The notes under the pieces: model-generated
Seen by the model: only the letters and a program-made list of their open reading frames with translations
Database searches by the model: none
What the model was told of the DNA's origin: nothing
Program-made: the position numbers and the translations under genes
Origin: Cadophora sp. MPI-SDFR-AT-0126
Taxonomy: Eukaryota > Ascomycota > Leotiomycetes > Helotiales > Ploettnerulaceae
Reading direction: 5' to 3'
Length of the DNA: 64,000 nucleotides
Assembly (NCBI GenBank): GCA_020747065.1
Contig: JAGMVK010000011.1
Location: forward strand, 868,001-932,000
Shown here: positions 1-11,927 of the stretch, piece by piece
Numbering within the stretch: the stretch's first letter is position 1
How the letters are laid out: the number at the start of each line of letters is the position of its first letter

Positions 1-591
1 CCTAACAACCGTGGATGATCTCCGTCAAACTTTTCCAACGAGATGTTTAAAAAGGTTGAATTGAGAGAATCTGAAAGGCACTGCGACTGAAAACTCAATC
101 AGCCATAGATACCCATGTCGAACAGGAAGACATTGATTCGTATTTGAAGGCCCTAATGGCATAGACTCAGGGCGACGGCCTCGGAGAGAACAACGGATCC
201 TTCCGATAACTAGATAGTTGCTCCCACAAAGTCGTGACTTTTCGCTAGAACCCGTACATTCAATCACGAGGCGGTTAGTATGTAATTCCATGGTAGCTTC
301 TTCAAGATATTGGACTCAGAAATACTAGTAGTGAGGAAGGGTCTGACGAAGAGCCGAGAACGAAGAGACGGTTATGCAAACAGCAGAGGGAGAAAAAGGC
401 TGTACGAATCGTACAACAATTGACTGGAATGATTGTAAAAACTGGTCATAATCGAGAATGTATAGATAAGAGTTTCTAGAACCAGACGAGACTAATCAAA
501 TCTCAAGCTGCTTGATGGTCGTCAAATTTTAAGTTCTCGTATTAATTTAAATAAGAAAGTTTTTGGCCAGACACCACAAACATTTGCAAAT
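1..591. other. No gene seen, left edge
   Basis: I see no supported gene here. A minus-strand open frame at 25-291 has no recognisable protein features. The stretch just before the tRNA is AT-rich. Confidence 0.5.
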
Positions 592-686
592 GTCGCGATG
601 CCAGAGTGGTTAATGGGTAAGACTTGAATTCAGCATTCAGTCATCTTATGGTTTCGGCCTCGTAGGTTCAAATCCTGCTCGCGACG
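592..686 (+). tRNA. tRNA-Ser (anticodon TGA) with intron
   Basis: This decodes UCA serine codons. The 7-bp acceptor stem GTCGCGA pairs with TCGCGAC at 679-685, followed by discriminator G686, which is usual for eukaryotic tRNA-Ser. The D arm starts at about 601. The anticodon stem TAAGA (618-622) pairs with TCTTA (644-648). The anticodon TGA is at 625-627. A 14-nt intron lies one base 3' of the anticodon, at about 629-642, the canonical tRNA intron site. A long variable arm follows, then the T arm GTAGG/CCTGC with loop TTCAAAT. A T-run at 692-697 fits RNA polymerase III termination. The alternative reading as tRNA-Leu is not supported, because only TGA sits correctly in the 7-base loop once the intron is removed. 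Confidence 0.93.
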
Positions 687-691
687 ATGAA

Positions 692-697
692 TTTTTT
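692..697 (+). terminator. Pol III T-run terminator of tRNA-Ser
   Basis: A run of six T residues lies five bases after the tRNA discriminator base, the usual RNA polymerase III stop signal. Confidence 0.75.
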
Positions 698-1021
698 GTT
701 CGTTTTGCTTTGTGCTGGTCTGTTTTGGCTATCTAGAATTAGATACCTCACTCACTCTCTGGTCTCTTTTGTGTTCTCTTGGGAGGCGCAGTACACCCTG
801 TTCGCGCAGGCCGTTCGGACTAGATGCAAACTACAATTTTGTTTTGGCTTTTTATTTTATACCGGGGTCTGGCGGCGCCAGAGATGACCTTAAATTTCTG
901 CTTAAATGGTCAATTCATTCCAAGTGCTAACCGACTAAACCGACATTTGCCCGGCAACTTACTCCGTAGAGCCGCTGCGCTTGAGAATATCATCCTTCCC
1001 AAGGTCACGAAATGTCACTGA
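698..1021. other. Spacer between tRNA and decayed gene
   Basis: Short overlapping plus-strand frames are present, but none has recognisable protein features. The leftmost part of the decayed gene to the right may extend into this stretch. Confidence 0.35.
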
Positions 1022-2482
1022 TTGAAGTGTCTGCTGTGGGAGGACGTCCCATTCGTCTGGTCATCGGATCGGTCTGGGTTATCAGTCCTGTTGACGTACG
1101 GGGGGATCAAGGGCAGGCGCAAAAATACGAGGGTTGGAAGCACTGCCATCAAGCGAATCGAATTCTTCATATCGCCTTGCCGAGACGCCGTAAACATCAT
1201 TGCAGACCCAACTTGGATGCCACTGCAGCTGGCGATTGAAAGAGTTGCATTCGATCAGAACTACGAGGAGCTTCTCAATAGCCTCGAATTCATCTTAAGG
1301 CAAGACCCGATCGTTTCCAGGCAGCCAGTCTTTAGCAGGACGCCGGACAACATCACCAAAGACGTTACATTCGGCGACGTAAAAACAAAGTGTACTTCAG
1401 CGCTTTCTGGACCTCTCCAGCACGCCACACAACTGGATAACCTTGCCGTTAAGGATGTTTCCTCGTACATCTTCCGAAGGGAATTCATTACTGCGATTGG
1501 AAGGATCATTCACCAGACACAGCGAGAGATATGGCATGATGTCAACGATTGGGATCATCATTGGAGTACTAAGATCCTGGCAATGGTGATACAGACGTTA
1601 CCTCTTGCGGCTCGAAGAAGGGAGCATGAAGTTTCTACGGAATAGCCTCCACCGGGTACTATCTTCGCCAGCTGTCATCGCCAAGAAAGAGTACTCGATC
1701 GAAACATGCGAGAGCTGGGTTGTAGACCAATTAATAGATTCGCAGCTTCTTGTTGATTTCAATGAGCTCGTCCAAGAAGTGAAGGGTCAGATGTTGATTG
1801 TCCGTACCTCTGCAGGCGACAGTAGATACCAATTACCGGCTTCCCTGGACCCGAGTCGCCAAAGCCCTGGCGCGAATACGTAGGTGTGAACGGTGATCTA
1901 TCCAAGAATCTAGAGTCTCTGAAGCTGGCGAGGACTAGAGCCAGGAACTGGGCAAAAAAAACCCCTAACCAAACTGGACAACAAAGAATGGGCAAGTGAC
2001 GTAGAAGTCTCCAATCGATCTGAAGTCAACAGTCGCCTGGCAGAGGCAACAAGCCTTCCACCCGTATTGGCAGAATTTAATGATGAAGATGACGAGCAGC
2101 GGTTGCTTCCTGCATTCCGAGACGCAGTCGACACAATAGACGACCCAGTTGGACTGATAATGCCTGGAGCGGTGGACGGTTCTGAGCCGTGTCAGGAGCC
2201 AGCCGATTCAGTGAGGAAGAAACGTTTCATTCTGCGGACAGACCTCAGAGATAATCTTGGGGGAGAGCAGCCATACCCATTACGCGAATTGGATCCGTTC
2301 AGCGACCACGGCAAGAAGGCACATGAAAATCCGACCAAGTTAGACAGGCACATCCACATAGTCAGCATGCGGTCGATTGGCACCCCCAGGAAGATTACAT
2401 AACGGGTCTTGTACAACCTGACGGCCTTTCCATGCGCCGCATCCATCAGAACGGGCCAACGACGCCAGAACCACTACTTTGA
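1022..2482 (+). pseudogene. Decayed hypothetical protein gene with repeated frame changes
   Basis: I do not recognise this protein. Coherent protein-like sequence continues for about 1.4 kb, but it switches between two frames. The first frame is open at 1022-1645. The second reads from about 1640 to 1850. The first resumes at about 1850-1955 (PWREYVGVNGDLSKN), changes again at an 8-A run near 1953-1960, and the second frame then continues to about 2370 (KLDNKEWASDVEVSNRSEV, acidic NDEDDEQRLL). A last switch near a C-run at about 2382 restores the first frame to a stop at 2480-2482. No GT-AG introns fit the switches well. This looks like indel decay, although assembly error at homopolymers could explain some of it. 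The neighbouring tRNA says nothing about function. Confidence 0.5.
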
Positions 2483-3283
2483 CAAAAATGGACTGACTCG
2501 CAGTGGCATGCGCCGTCATTTGCGAGAGCATCACTTGAGTTTGCGTCACGACTTGGCCACTGATCAATATCTGATTGTGTGAGCTCGGATAGCTATCAAA
2601 AAGACGAATTATTCATTTACACCTTACAGACCGGTCTGAGAGGGCCCATCTAACGGTGGGTCTCGATTATTCAAGCTATTGCTATCAATGTACAGCGCTA
2701 TGTTTATTAAGTGGGTGACAAATTTTGGACGGCTTATGTTCTTCAGCTGCTGAGCCGATATGTACAATGCTTGCTTCACGTAATATATACAGAGCATCAG
2801 CAAGAAAGGTAAATGAAACACATTAGGAGATTTCTGTCTTTAGAGTGGCCAATATTTGTCCATCTGTGAAAGTCAGACACTTTGAAGCGTCCAAATCTTG
2901 GATACAATCTAGGCTTGTAAAAGGCTGCCCTACTGATAATGAAGGCAGCCTCAATTGTCCGAGGGGGAGAACATACAATATGTTGGTCTTCAATAAGACA
3001 ATGAACCGCAAAATGTGCGATTTGGCATCACATTGACAACAGCTAGGGGCAGGAGAAAGTGAGTAAACTCAAGTTCCAGGGTCTCAACATCAACAGGAAA
3101 TTAGACCGAAAACCTGGTTACCTCCATTGCTTCATGCTTGTTCACATATCAAGCCCCAGCTGAAAAGGCTGGAATAGCCATGTTCCCTTGCCAGACACCA
3201 GGTAGCAAGCAAAACAGTGTCCCGAGTCCCGAGCCCCGAGCCTTAAACTCCACAGCAAATGCGCATCAATACCAGCCCTAACC
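2483..3283. other. No gene seen, downstream of RSA3
   Basis: I see no supported gene between the decayed locus and the 3' end of RSA3. The short frames on both strands carry no recognisable motif. Confidence 0.5.
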
Positions 3284-3824
3284 TCAAAAATGCTTCCCAC
3301 TCCCAGCAAGCATAATCCTCTTCTTCTCCTCCTCCGAAAACATCGCAGTTCCACCTTTCAGTGCCGCAATCAGCATCGGCACCGCTTCATCTTTGAAATC
3401 ATCACTGGTCCTCAATCTCTCCAGATCATCAGCAAACTCCGCCGTTACGCGCTGCATGTAGAACTTGGAGAAAGCAACTTCGATATCTGCAGCTTCGAGG
3501 CCTTTTGACGAAGGCTCCTTTTTGCGGGTCTGAGAAGGTTAGACAGATGGACAGGTGGCTCATGTGAGAAAAGGGTGAGTAGGTTGGTGAGTGGCAAGGG
3601 AGGCTGACTGCAATTTCCTCGGTGGATGACGATAATGATCCTTTGACGTCCTCAGAGCGGGAAGCTTTGCTCTTGACTTGCTTGCTAGATCTCTCAGATT
3701 CGCTGTCTGATGACACTGCATTTCGTCAGCATCTTGCTCCATTATCCCTAGAGTATTACATACCTTCAGTCCTCGACTTTCTTTTCTTATGCCTTTTTGG
3801 CTTGGCATTCGTTTTTGTTACCAT
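3284..3824 (-). CDS. RSA3: Ribosome assembly protein 3 (60S biogenesis)
   Basis: Rsa3 is a small nucleolar factor that helps assemble the large ribosomal subunit. Three exons read 3824-3764, 3715-3609 and 3529-3284, giving 137 residues. The N-terminus is very basic (lysine- and arginine-rich, starting MVTKTNAKPKR). A serine and acidic stretch follows. The conserved C-terminal Rsa3 domain is recognisable from FSKFYMQRVTAEFADDLERL through PMLIAALKGGTAMFSEEEKK to the end (GSGKHF). Intron 1 is a clear GTATGT...CAG intron. Intron 2 has a weaker donor (GTCAGC), but its phase fits the domain. The first ATG upstream of the conserved region was used as the start. YTP1 lies upstream in the same orientation. 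The family assignment is secure; the donor of intron 2 is the least certain point. Confidence 0.87.
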
Positions 3825-4230
3825 ACTTGATTGTTGTTCTGTTTTGGGGACGAGATGGTGTTGGATTTTCCGGGATATTTTTATTTATTGGAGGATCACG
3901 TGGGGAAGGCTGAGCGCCATAAAAAACGAGGCTGCATAAGGCTGGTCTCCAAAATGGGGATTTTGGGAAGAGCAACTTGGCTTATGAAACTTGCGCATGG
4001 AATTCGCTTTGAAGATGGACTTCTGCCTCTAAAGTTTTGTCACAGTAAGGTGTCTAGCCAAGGGATGTACCAGTGCAACGATTCTTCAGCTTCATTCTGA
4101 CATCACTAATCCATTGACTGAAAACAATAATTATCATAAATTCATGTGGAAAAACCTAGAACTAATCAAGATGGTATCATTCAATGCGCCAGTCATATGC
4201 ACCGAAATCAAATCGGTCCAGTCATTAGAC
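3825..4230. other. Spacer between YTP1 and RSA3
   Basis: This holds the YTP1 3' end and the RSA3 promoter side. No gene or clear motif is seen. Confidence 0.5.
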
Positions 4231-6158
4231 TCATGTAATTCCGTGATATGCGAACGTCTTGTTCTCCTTTCTCACAGCCCAGCCTTTGATAGCAATCACC
4301 ATTATGATCCAAGCCATTATGAATGTAATCACTCCCATGGAGACAGTGAATATGAACATTGCGTCCAGTCCATTGCTCTCCATCGCCATAACTATGTCTC
4401 GAGCCTGAAAACTGTCAGCGAACTGCGGAGACCCGATTCTCGAGTCAAAAGACTTACGCTTGCCATGAAAATCATGCCTCCAGCCATCAAGCAAAATGCG
4501 GTGATTAACTCTGTCGGTGGTCTTCCTGGTAATATCGAAGTTGGCGGTGACAGATAAAAGAGAATGTAGGTCGCACCGCGCGCAAATGCAGCACCCATTA
4601 GTAGGGTACCCCATTGTGTATGAATCATTGTAGAGACCATGGATTCCTGGTGATGAGAGCTCATCATCATACCTAGCAGGAGGATCACCAGTGCAGGCAG
4701 AGGGTTCATGGAGAATCTGTAGCTCCTGGGCTCCTCGATTGCTTCGGGCTCTCCAGCATGATAGGGAAAATGTGACATCGTAGACTGTTTGGTGGTGTTG
4801 AGTAGGTCTCGAACTTTCTTGGATTCAATAACCATACCACACTGAGAGTGGTCAGCAATTTTCGAAAGTTTGGATATCTTCCTTACCAATCCACCGCCAA
4901 AGAACATAAGTGTGAGTGAGAGATGCTCGAGATCCTGAGCTGTCCATTCTTTACCCCATGCAGCCAAATGCTCCAGAAAGACATTCGTCGAGCCGTAGAA
5001 GAATATCAAGAAGCTCTCCACGAACTCTGATGATGGTCGTTTATTTCGGGGGGAGGGGTTGATGTTCCAGGCCCATCCAATGTCGGCCAAACAGCCTGCC
5101 CACCGCCCAAGCGTCAGAATTCCATACCAGAAAAACACACCACCTTTGATAAAGTGTGCCAGTCCGCTAAACACACGAGACCCCATCTGTTGTAGTTAGT
5201 AAAGCCCTCAGATATCTTTCTAAAAACTCACAAAGAAGCCGCCATATGTGACTATGCCGCTAGCGATGTCAACAAATCCTAGAATCAACACAAGTCGATC
5301 AATCGCATTATAAAAAAATTCCAGCATTCGTAGCGAGCGAGAGGAGATGAGAGCTGGAATCTTTTTCGTCAGATATCTGTCCATAGCAGTACCATGCATC
5401 AAGCCATGCTTTTCCTCCAATTCTTCCTCATCCTCAGCTTCCGGCTCGGGAAGGTTGTCAATGGAGTCGGCAGAGGTAAGCGAGTTGCTTCTTAGAGATT
5501 CGGTATTCGGCTCAGTGCCTTGTCCGCTATCATTAGATAGTCGATAGATCTGCGCTTGTCTCAGGCAATGTATGCGCTGATGCTCTAGAATTGCTTCTGC
5601 AGAAATGGGGGTGAATTCGGCATTCGCTGAGCGATCTTTCCGTGCATATGCATGTAGTACTCCCATGACCAGTTGCGCGCCCATCATCCATGTCAGAATC
5701 CAGCCGAGCTTGTGATGTGCGTTATTGGGGTACAAATCCGGGGTGCTGGCGTTGTAAATTGTGGCCAGTAAAACACCGATCGCATTCACGGTCAGGAAAA
5801 CGACTTGGGTCGGAAGACTGAACCGTGATCGAGAAATCGAGAACATCACGCCTGTGAACTTTTTGTTAGAAGGATGCATCTCCGTAGTGGCCAACGGTCA
5901 CCCACTGATTGGCAAGACAAACACCCAACCAATTGTCATAAGCGCTATGTGCGCCAATATCAGCGCCGAGCGCTCACCATATCGGAAATAAGTGTCTGGT
6001 TTCGCAGAACTCGAGGGAATTGCTGATGGCTGAGCCAGAACTGGCTCGCCCATGCTTGTTGTAATTTCATCATCATGACCATGTGCGAGCGCTGCGCGTG
6101 CAAGAGTGAAAAGCACAACACAAGCAAGTGCTGTATATCTGCGAGACTGCAGATACAT
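4231..6158 (-). CDS. YTP1: YTP1-like multi-pass membrane protein (DUF2427/Ytp1)
   Basis: Ytp1 is a multi-spanning membrane protein of unclear biochemical function, described in yeast as resembling mitochondrial electron-transport proteins. Five exons read 6158-5906, 5851-5232, 5186-4887, 4841-4458 and 4404-4231, all with GT-AG introns in consistent phase. An N-terminal signal or first membrane segment (ALACVVLFTLARAALA) is followed by a HGHDDE stretch. The DUF2427-like N-terminal half has several helices (IALMTIGWVFVLP; HHKLGWILTWMMGAQLVMGV). A central acidic, serine-rich loop separates it from the Ytp1 C-terminal domain, which contains FFYGSTNVFLEHL and LGMMMSSHHQESMVSTMIH. A last helix lies near the C-terminus. 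The protein has many histidines, and metal or haem binding would be a guess. The start is the first ATG before the signal-like segment. Confidence 0.85.
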
Positions 6159-8386
6159 GTCTTTGTTGTGAAATGTTCGCTAAGGAATATGCACTGCGAC
6201 GAGTAGAGGACTGGCGGGGATAGCTCCGGTGGTGTGGCTTTGGAGGTGTAGCTCTGAACGACAGAGTCGTGTGTTTGGAAGGCAAGAGTTGTACGAGTTA
6301 ATTAGTGAGAGTCGGCTTCTCAATCTCACATCCAGACAGAGCGAGTGCAGAGGAAACATATGTGTATGCATATATATGTATATTTATTCGGGAGAGGCAA
6401 AAGCAGACGGGAGTGAGCGGTATGACGATTATTTATCTCATCTGGTGTCCGAGAAATCCGTTCTTATGACCGACCACCAAGCTTGAACGATGGCATCAGA
6501 GCACGCAGTGTGATGCGTACATATTGATCGGGGAGACACTGCACGGTCAAGCAGACTATGTTGAAAAGAGGAAAAGAGTGAGGAGCAGGTGCCTTGATTG
6601 AGCCTGCCTGTACAGTTTGTGTGAGTCAGGTAAGAGGGTTGTCTGGTGTGAGTTGTCCGTGTTTCCGCATGGCTGGGTGGGAACACATATTTGCAACCAT
6701 CCCTCAAAGAGCACTGATATATCATGTCAGCCCACAAGATGAGACGGACGAGCCTGTAGGAGTAGGAAAACGGAGTACAGTAGCGAGCAGACTTTGCTGA
6801 CATATTATTAATGCCACCTCAACTCGCCAGCTTTCAGACTCTTCCATCCACTATCCATCCCATCTCATCCCACACACAGCTATCGTTCGGCGAGGCTGAG
6901 AAGTTTCGTGCGCGATCTGCGATTCTCACCTTCACCCTCACCATCCCGATGACCAGGGTCCTATCTTGGCATACGTCCAGTGGCATTATTAGTGGCTAGT
7001 TAAACGTCTGGTGGCGTCGTAGAGAAAGCCAAAGGCGACCGGCATCTTCGGATAAAACAGACTCCACTTTGCACAATGTATGAATGCCCTCATTTTTCAG
7101 TGCCGGTTTCCCGTTCTGTAAATGTCGGTAAGTGCGATCGGGTCACACGCTTCAGATACCAGGTTGGAACCTAAGAAAGCCCAGACCAGCCGAGAACGAA
7201 ACAGCACAAACGTGAGAGAATTGCTCTTAGCAACCCGGCACAAGGAGCGGGTTCCAAACGAGTACGGTCCACTCCTGTGCTGTTCATTCTGTCTAGCAGA
7301 GGAGAGTCCGCTTGAGATCAAGTTCCAAATTTGCCTTGATACATGTGCTGCATGGGGACGATCAGTGCTTGATCCGATCTGTCGTCGAGGAAGAAGGCAA
7401 GACACCACAAAGAAAGATAGGACTTCCAGAAGAGCCCATACTGAAAGTCGGATGGCTCGCTAAGGAGATACAACGTGTCATGGATTGCTCAGCATCCGGT
7501 TGCACGCCGATGGCATGGGGAAATATTTCCCATGGACGTCGTCCCTGATTGCCTGACTGTATTTTAAGCTTCTCTATGTGACGCTGATCCAGCACACTTG
7601 TGGCGAAATTTGCGCTAGGAAAACGTAAATCTGACAACTGCCTACTACTTCGATTGCCGCACCGCAACGGTACGGAAGTACCCAGTGACTTGTACCAAGT
7701 CCACGTGCGATACTGGGCTCCTACAGTACGGACAGTAGGGCGGTTAGAGTGGTTTTCGGATGGAAGCAAGTCTCCGAATGAATCTCATTGGCTTCATAAA
7801 CGGCAACCAATCATTTCGCTGCCACTCCCCTCTTCAACAAGGCTGTGGACCCATCCTCATGCCACCTTGGCTTCTCCAAACACTTACTGTGTTCACCGGT
7901 ATGCATCTCTCCCACTCGCACGAGAAGCGTATGATAATATCTGGGATCCTGCACTAGGACTCTGCCAACAAGAGCGCATGCAAGCATGAAACAACTGAAA
8001 GATTGCGTTGAGATCCTCTTCTTCTTATCTAGAAGCAAAGTAGCATGATCATGATCTGATACATTCTAATCGGAACGACTTCCCCAGGAATTCGAAACGC
8101 GCGTGCAAAAAGACTCATTTCGTTCAGCAACCCAATGGAATCTGCCGACAAATGTTATTTCCTTGATTTCTGCTATCGAAAAAGCCCAGTATGGAAGCGC
8201 AGGTACGACAAAGATAGATCTATCTACTCTTTTCCATCCACATTCAGGACAGCGATAAAAGAGGCCAACACTGTTTCTAATACCGATGATGGCAGCTCCT
8301 CGAGGACACGAATCATTCCATGGATCTGACCCCATCCCCTATCATGATGTCCGCATCCGATTTATTCATACAGCTACTGGCTCGAT
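6159..8386. other. 2.2-kb gene-free interval with YTP1 upstream region
   Basis: I see no supported gene in this interval. Overlapping frames of 60-135 residues occur on both strands, for example 7122-7463 and 7600-7989, but none shows a conserved motif or splice pattern. A TATATATGTATA stretch at about 6369-6381, roughly 210 bases upstream of the YTP1 start, could act as a TATA-like element. The right end is the LACTB2-like 3' flank. Confidence 0.45.
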
Positions 8387-9859
8387 TCACAAAGCGGCAC
8401 GATTTTTGATGCTCCACCTTTCAGACTTGGAATCCTCGACAACCTTATCTTCCTCTTCGAGCTTTCGAAGGATCTGCATGATACCACCCTTGGCTGGCAA
8501 GTGAAGATTCTCGGGAACGTCTTTGTAGATGACCTTGACGATCTCCATCGAGGTCCAGTCATCAGGTTCGCTTGATGCTTCAACGCCTGGGGAAGATTTC
8601 TTGGACTTCAAAACCTGGATCACCTGGTTCTCCCGGAGTTGTCTATGCTTAATGTACTCGACGATCTTGCCCGGACCATCTTCGAGAACAGCGCCGTGTC
8701 CAGGGTATGCTCGACCCTGGAATTTGCCTCTCATCGTCTCCAAACTTTTCAAGTACACTAGAAGGTCTTCGAAAACTGCTGTTCCATGACCAAGTACGTT
8801 GTCCCCAGTGAACATGGCATCTTCTTCCTCAAGAACCAATGCCATGTGATCTTGAGTATGGCCGGGTGAGAAAACCGCCTTCAAAGATGCACCTTCTACT
8901 TGGAAAAGCTGACCATCATTGATGTCAAGCTGTCCACTTTCAGGCTGATTCTTGTAGATGCGGGTAGATGGTGAAAAGTCTAGCAAATGTTTGATGCCGC
9001 CTTGATGGTCGTGGTGCCAGTGTGTGATGATAGCCTTTGCGATTGTTGCATTCTCTTTCTGTAGGGTGTCCTTTAGAGAGACAATCCAAGAGGGCTTTCC
9101 TTCTCCGGTATCGACCAGGAGTCGTTGTCTTCCGGTACCAACCACATATGTATTTGACCCTAGAGGCAATTAGACTTTGGCAACATACAGAGACAAGCCA
9201 GGCTAATCACCCTGTAATGTAAACTATAGGCTTGATCAGTAAGGACTTCCCAATGAACGCGTTGTTGGCTTTTGAGAAGTACATTAAAAAACGCGGTAAG
9301 GAAGAAATCAAGCTAGAAGCGCCAATCTTCGACATACAGTCCAATCAAGTCAAGAGCAGATTAGACACCATTTCCTCGACAGGGGAATTACCACATAGGT
9401 ACAGTGGCTTCCTTCAAAAGTCAAATCACTTCCATCAGATACAGTAAATCATCCAATACATACCAAATACGCGCCCTGCGAAATCACAGAAGTAATGCGA
9501 TCATAAATATGAAGTACTGGTTTGATCCGAAAACACTCGTTCGCTCAAGCTAGGCTGCGCCGTCCACGATGCTCACTCATGCTTGGGCGAGGAAGGAGGC
9601 ATTGTACATTCGACTGTATCCCAAGTAGGATTGATCTCTACCGGCTCGCAAAGACGTGGAAAGTATGACAATGACAATGAATGGAACATCGGCTAGGAGT
9701 TCGAAAACAAAGCCTCACCTTTCCCGGATTTCCTCCAAGCACTCGAATTACAGACGCGCTTAATCTCTCCACATCCTGGAGCGGAACCAATTGTGTAGCC
9801 ATTCTTGCGGTATTGGCGACAGGAAGGGTCGCTGGCATGGTATTGTGAAAGAATATCAA
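8387..9859 (-). CDS. LACTB2-like metallo-beta-lactamase-fold hydrolase
   Basis: This is a metallo-beta-lactamase-fold hydrolase of the LACTB2 type. The human member is a mitochondrial endoribonuclease, and other fungal members act as thioesterases beside polyketide synthases. No polyketide synthase is nearby, so a housekeeping role is more likely here. Three exons read 9859-9719, a 13-nt micro-exon 9223-9211, and 9159-8387, giving about 308 residues. The micro-exon supplies FTLQ, joining GGNPGK to GSNTYVVGTGRQRLL. The metal-binding motif THWHHDHQGG, the later histidine in FSPGHTQDH, MFTGDNVLGHG, and AYPGHG are all present. Intron 1 is about 495 nt, very long for this locus. The first ATG was used; an internal methionine (MATQLVPLQD) is a possible alternative start. 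Confidence 0.87.
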
Positions 9860-10079
9860 TAAGAGTTCAGTACTCCCTCAGGCATATATGGTAGGTATCA
9901 GGTCAGGATATATAATACTTAAATCATAGCCCCATACTGTAGCCCCTTAACCCCTACCTCGGCTCGGGTCTCGTCGCTGATTGGCCCGATATCTGACAAC
10001 AGATTTATGACCCAACCTCGAGGCTTCAGCATCAATCGTCCAACATTGACGATCTGACCTTCGTCAAACCACTGCCAGT
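9860..10079. promoter_or_regulatory. Shared divergent promoter, LACTB2-like / UBP8
   Basis: Only 220 bases separate the two divergent start codons, so both promoters must lie here or overlap the leaders. A TATATAA-like run at about 9908-9915 lies roughly 50 bases upstream of the minus-strand start. Confidence 0.6.
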
Positions 10080-11927
10080 ATGGGCTCTTCACGGCCTGTG
10101 ACGCCGGCGTCGCCCAGAGTACCGAAAATCAAACCTGCTCAACCAGGCGTGCCTCTTTTTGGCTGTGGTGTGTATTGCAAAGCGGTCCCAAACTCACAGC
10201 CTTGCACGCCAGCCTGCTAACTTGATACCCCCAGAACATGTCCGCATATTGTTGGAAGGACCAGTTGAGATCTTAGAGAGCACCATACGCGCTTACAGGA
10301 CTTGTATGTGTGTGGTCTCCGATACAACACCAATAATACCTCAGACGTCTAAAACTCCCGCCGGACAAGCACTGACGACCCTCACGCCGAATTACCTCTG
10401 TCTCCAATGTGAAGTCACGACAACAGCATCTGGCCGTGTCGAGCATGGTATGGAAACTAAGCATCGGTTTTGTACGTGCCATCATATGGTTAATGCCAAT
10501 GGTGCGGAAACTTACTTTCCCAGATGTCGAGTCCAGGAATGGCTACCTCTTCTGCCAGATGTGCAATGATTTCGTATTTGATCCAACTCTCGAGGGACTG
10601 AGGTTGCGCAAGATTGGTACCGGAAGCTTTTCTTGTAAGTAGTAAATTGGGCCGTATTTCCCTTGTCTCCGCTGCCAGGAAATACATGACTCTGACACGC
10701 AGTTGAACAGCACGGAAGCGAAAATTGGACGACCTCTTCACCGATGCCTCGAAGGAGGACTCACAGCTCATGTCCGTAAACACCAATAATACACCTTGTC
10801 GAGCTAGCGGTATACGGGGGATCTACAATATGGGAGCTACATGCTACATGAATGTCATTCTCCAGAGCTTGATGCAGAACCCTTTACTCCGAAACTTCCA
10901 CCTGGGCGATGGTCACCGAAGCTCCGAATGCACTCGAAAGAACTGCGTGGCATGTGCAATGGACGAAATGTTTCAGGCATTCCATGCCCAACCCGATACG
11001 GTTGGGTACTCGGCTCACAACATGCTTGCGTGCTTTTGGATGTCGAAACGGAAAGCATATGAGGAGCTTGCTAGCAACAAGGAGCAGGACGCCCATGAGT
11101 TCTTCCAGTTTCTGACTGAAGAGCTTCATGAGATCAATGCGAATGCCCACAGAGAGGCGTTAGAGGATGGTGCTCCGTCCCCCAAGCGTGCCAGACCAGA
11201 TTCGAGCTGCAATTGCATCGTTCACCAGACCTTCTACGGACGCACGCAAAGCACCATCACATGTCAGGGCTGTGGCGAGATCAGGACATCTGTTCAGCAG
11301 TTCATGGATCTAAGTCTGGGTCTTGATGTCCTTTCGAAGAAGAAAAGCATTAAAACTACTGGACTGAGTGTTAAGCGATGCCTGGAGGCGGAATACAAGC
11401 AGGCAGAGCGTTGTGAATACACCTGTCACAACTGCGGAACGAAGGAGGCTAAGAAACTATCAAGCATCAAGAGCCTACCCAATGTTCTTTCCCTACAGCT
11501 GAAGGTAGCTGTTTCTCTTCTCTCACACCGAATCGTCTACTGACATGTTTGGCAGCGCTTCAAGCAAAGTAATGGCTCTGCTTCGAAAATTGAGACCAAG
11601 GTTTCTTTCCCCCTCAAGCTCGATATGTACCCTTACACAAATCGCGCTCGAGGTCAAGATCCCAAGCAGAACCCAGAGTTGGCCAGAGGTTGCACATATG
11701 AACTTCAAAGTGTTGTTGTGCATGTCGGCAACCTCGAAACAGGTGAGTTATAATTATACAGTACCACTAGCGCTTTTCTCACCTCCATAGGCCACTACAT
11801 CTCATACTCGCGTGTTGGTAATCAGTGGTTTAAGTTCAATGACCATAATGTCACACTGGCATCAAAATCGGACGTCCTTAACTCCGAGGCTTTTATATTA
11901 TTCTACGTCATACAGTCGTTGGCATAA
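10080..11927 (+). CDS. UBP8: SAGA deubiquitinase Ubp8 (USP22 family)
   Basis: Ubp8 removes ubiquitin from histone H2B as part of the SAGA deubiquitinating module, in the nucleus. Six exons read 10080-10167, 10235-10471, 10524-10634, 10711-11504, 11556-11742 and 11791-11927, giving 517 residues. The N-terminal ZnF-UBP domain carries GCEHV, YLCLQC and GYLFCQMCNDFV. A basic linker (SRKRKLDDL) leads to the USP domain. The Cys box is GIYNMGATCYMN (Cys about 190). The His box is ETGHYISYSRVG (His about 474). A CxxC finger pair (CQGCGEI; CHNCGTKEA) sits between them. All catalytic residues are intact. It diverges from the LACTB2-like gene and converges on EFM5. Confidence 0.94.

Noticed and set aside
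6180..8038. Open frames of 60-135 residues between YTP1 and the LACTB2-like gene
   Set aside because: They overlap on both strands, have no conserved motifs and no splice-linked extensions.
8387..9859. Part of a polyketide cluster, because LACTB2-like hydrolases accompany some polyketide synthases
   Set aside because: No synthase, transporter or tailoring enzyme is nearby; the neighbours are housekeeping genes.
10304..10342. Possible 39-nt intron in UBP8 exon 2 starting GTATGT
   Set aside because: The frame is open through it and the sequence SDTTPIIPQTSKTP fits the conserved linker of fungal Ubp8, so it is coding.
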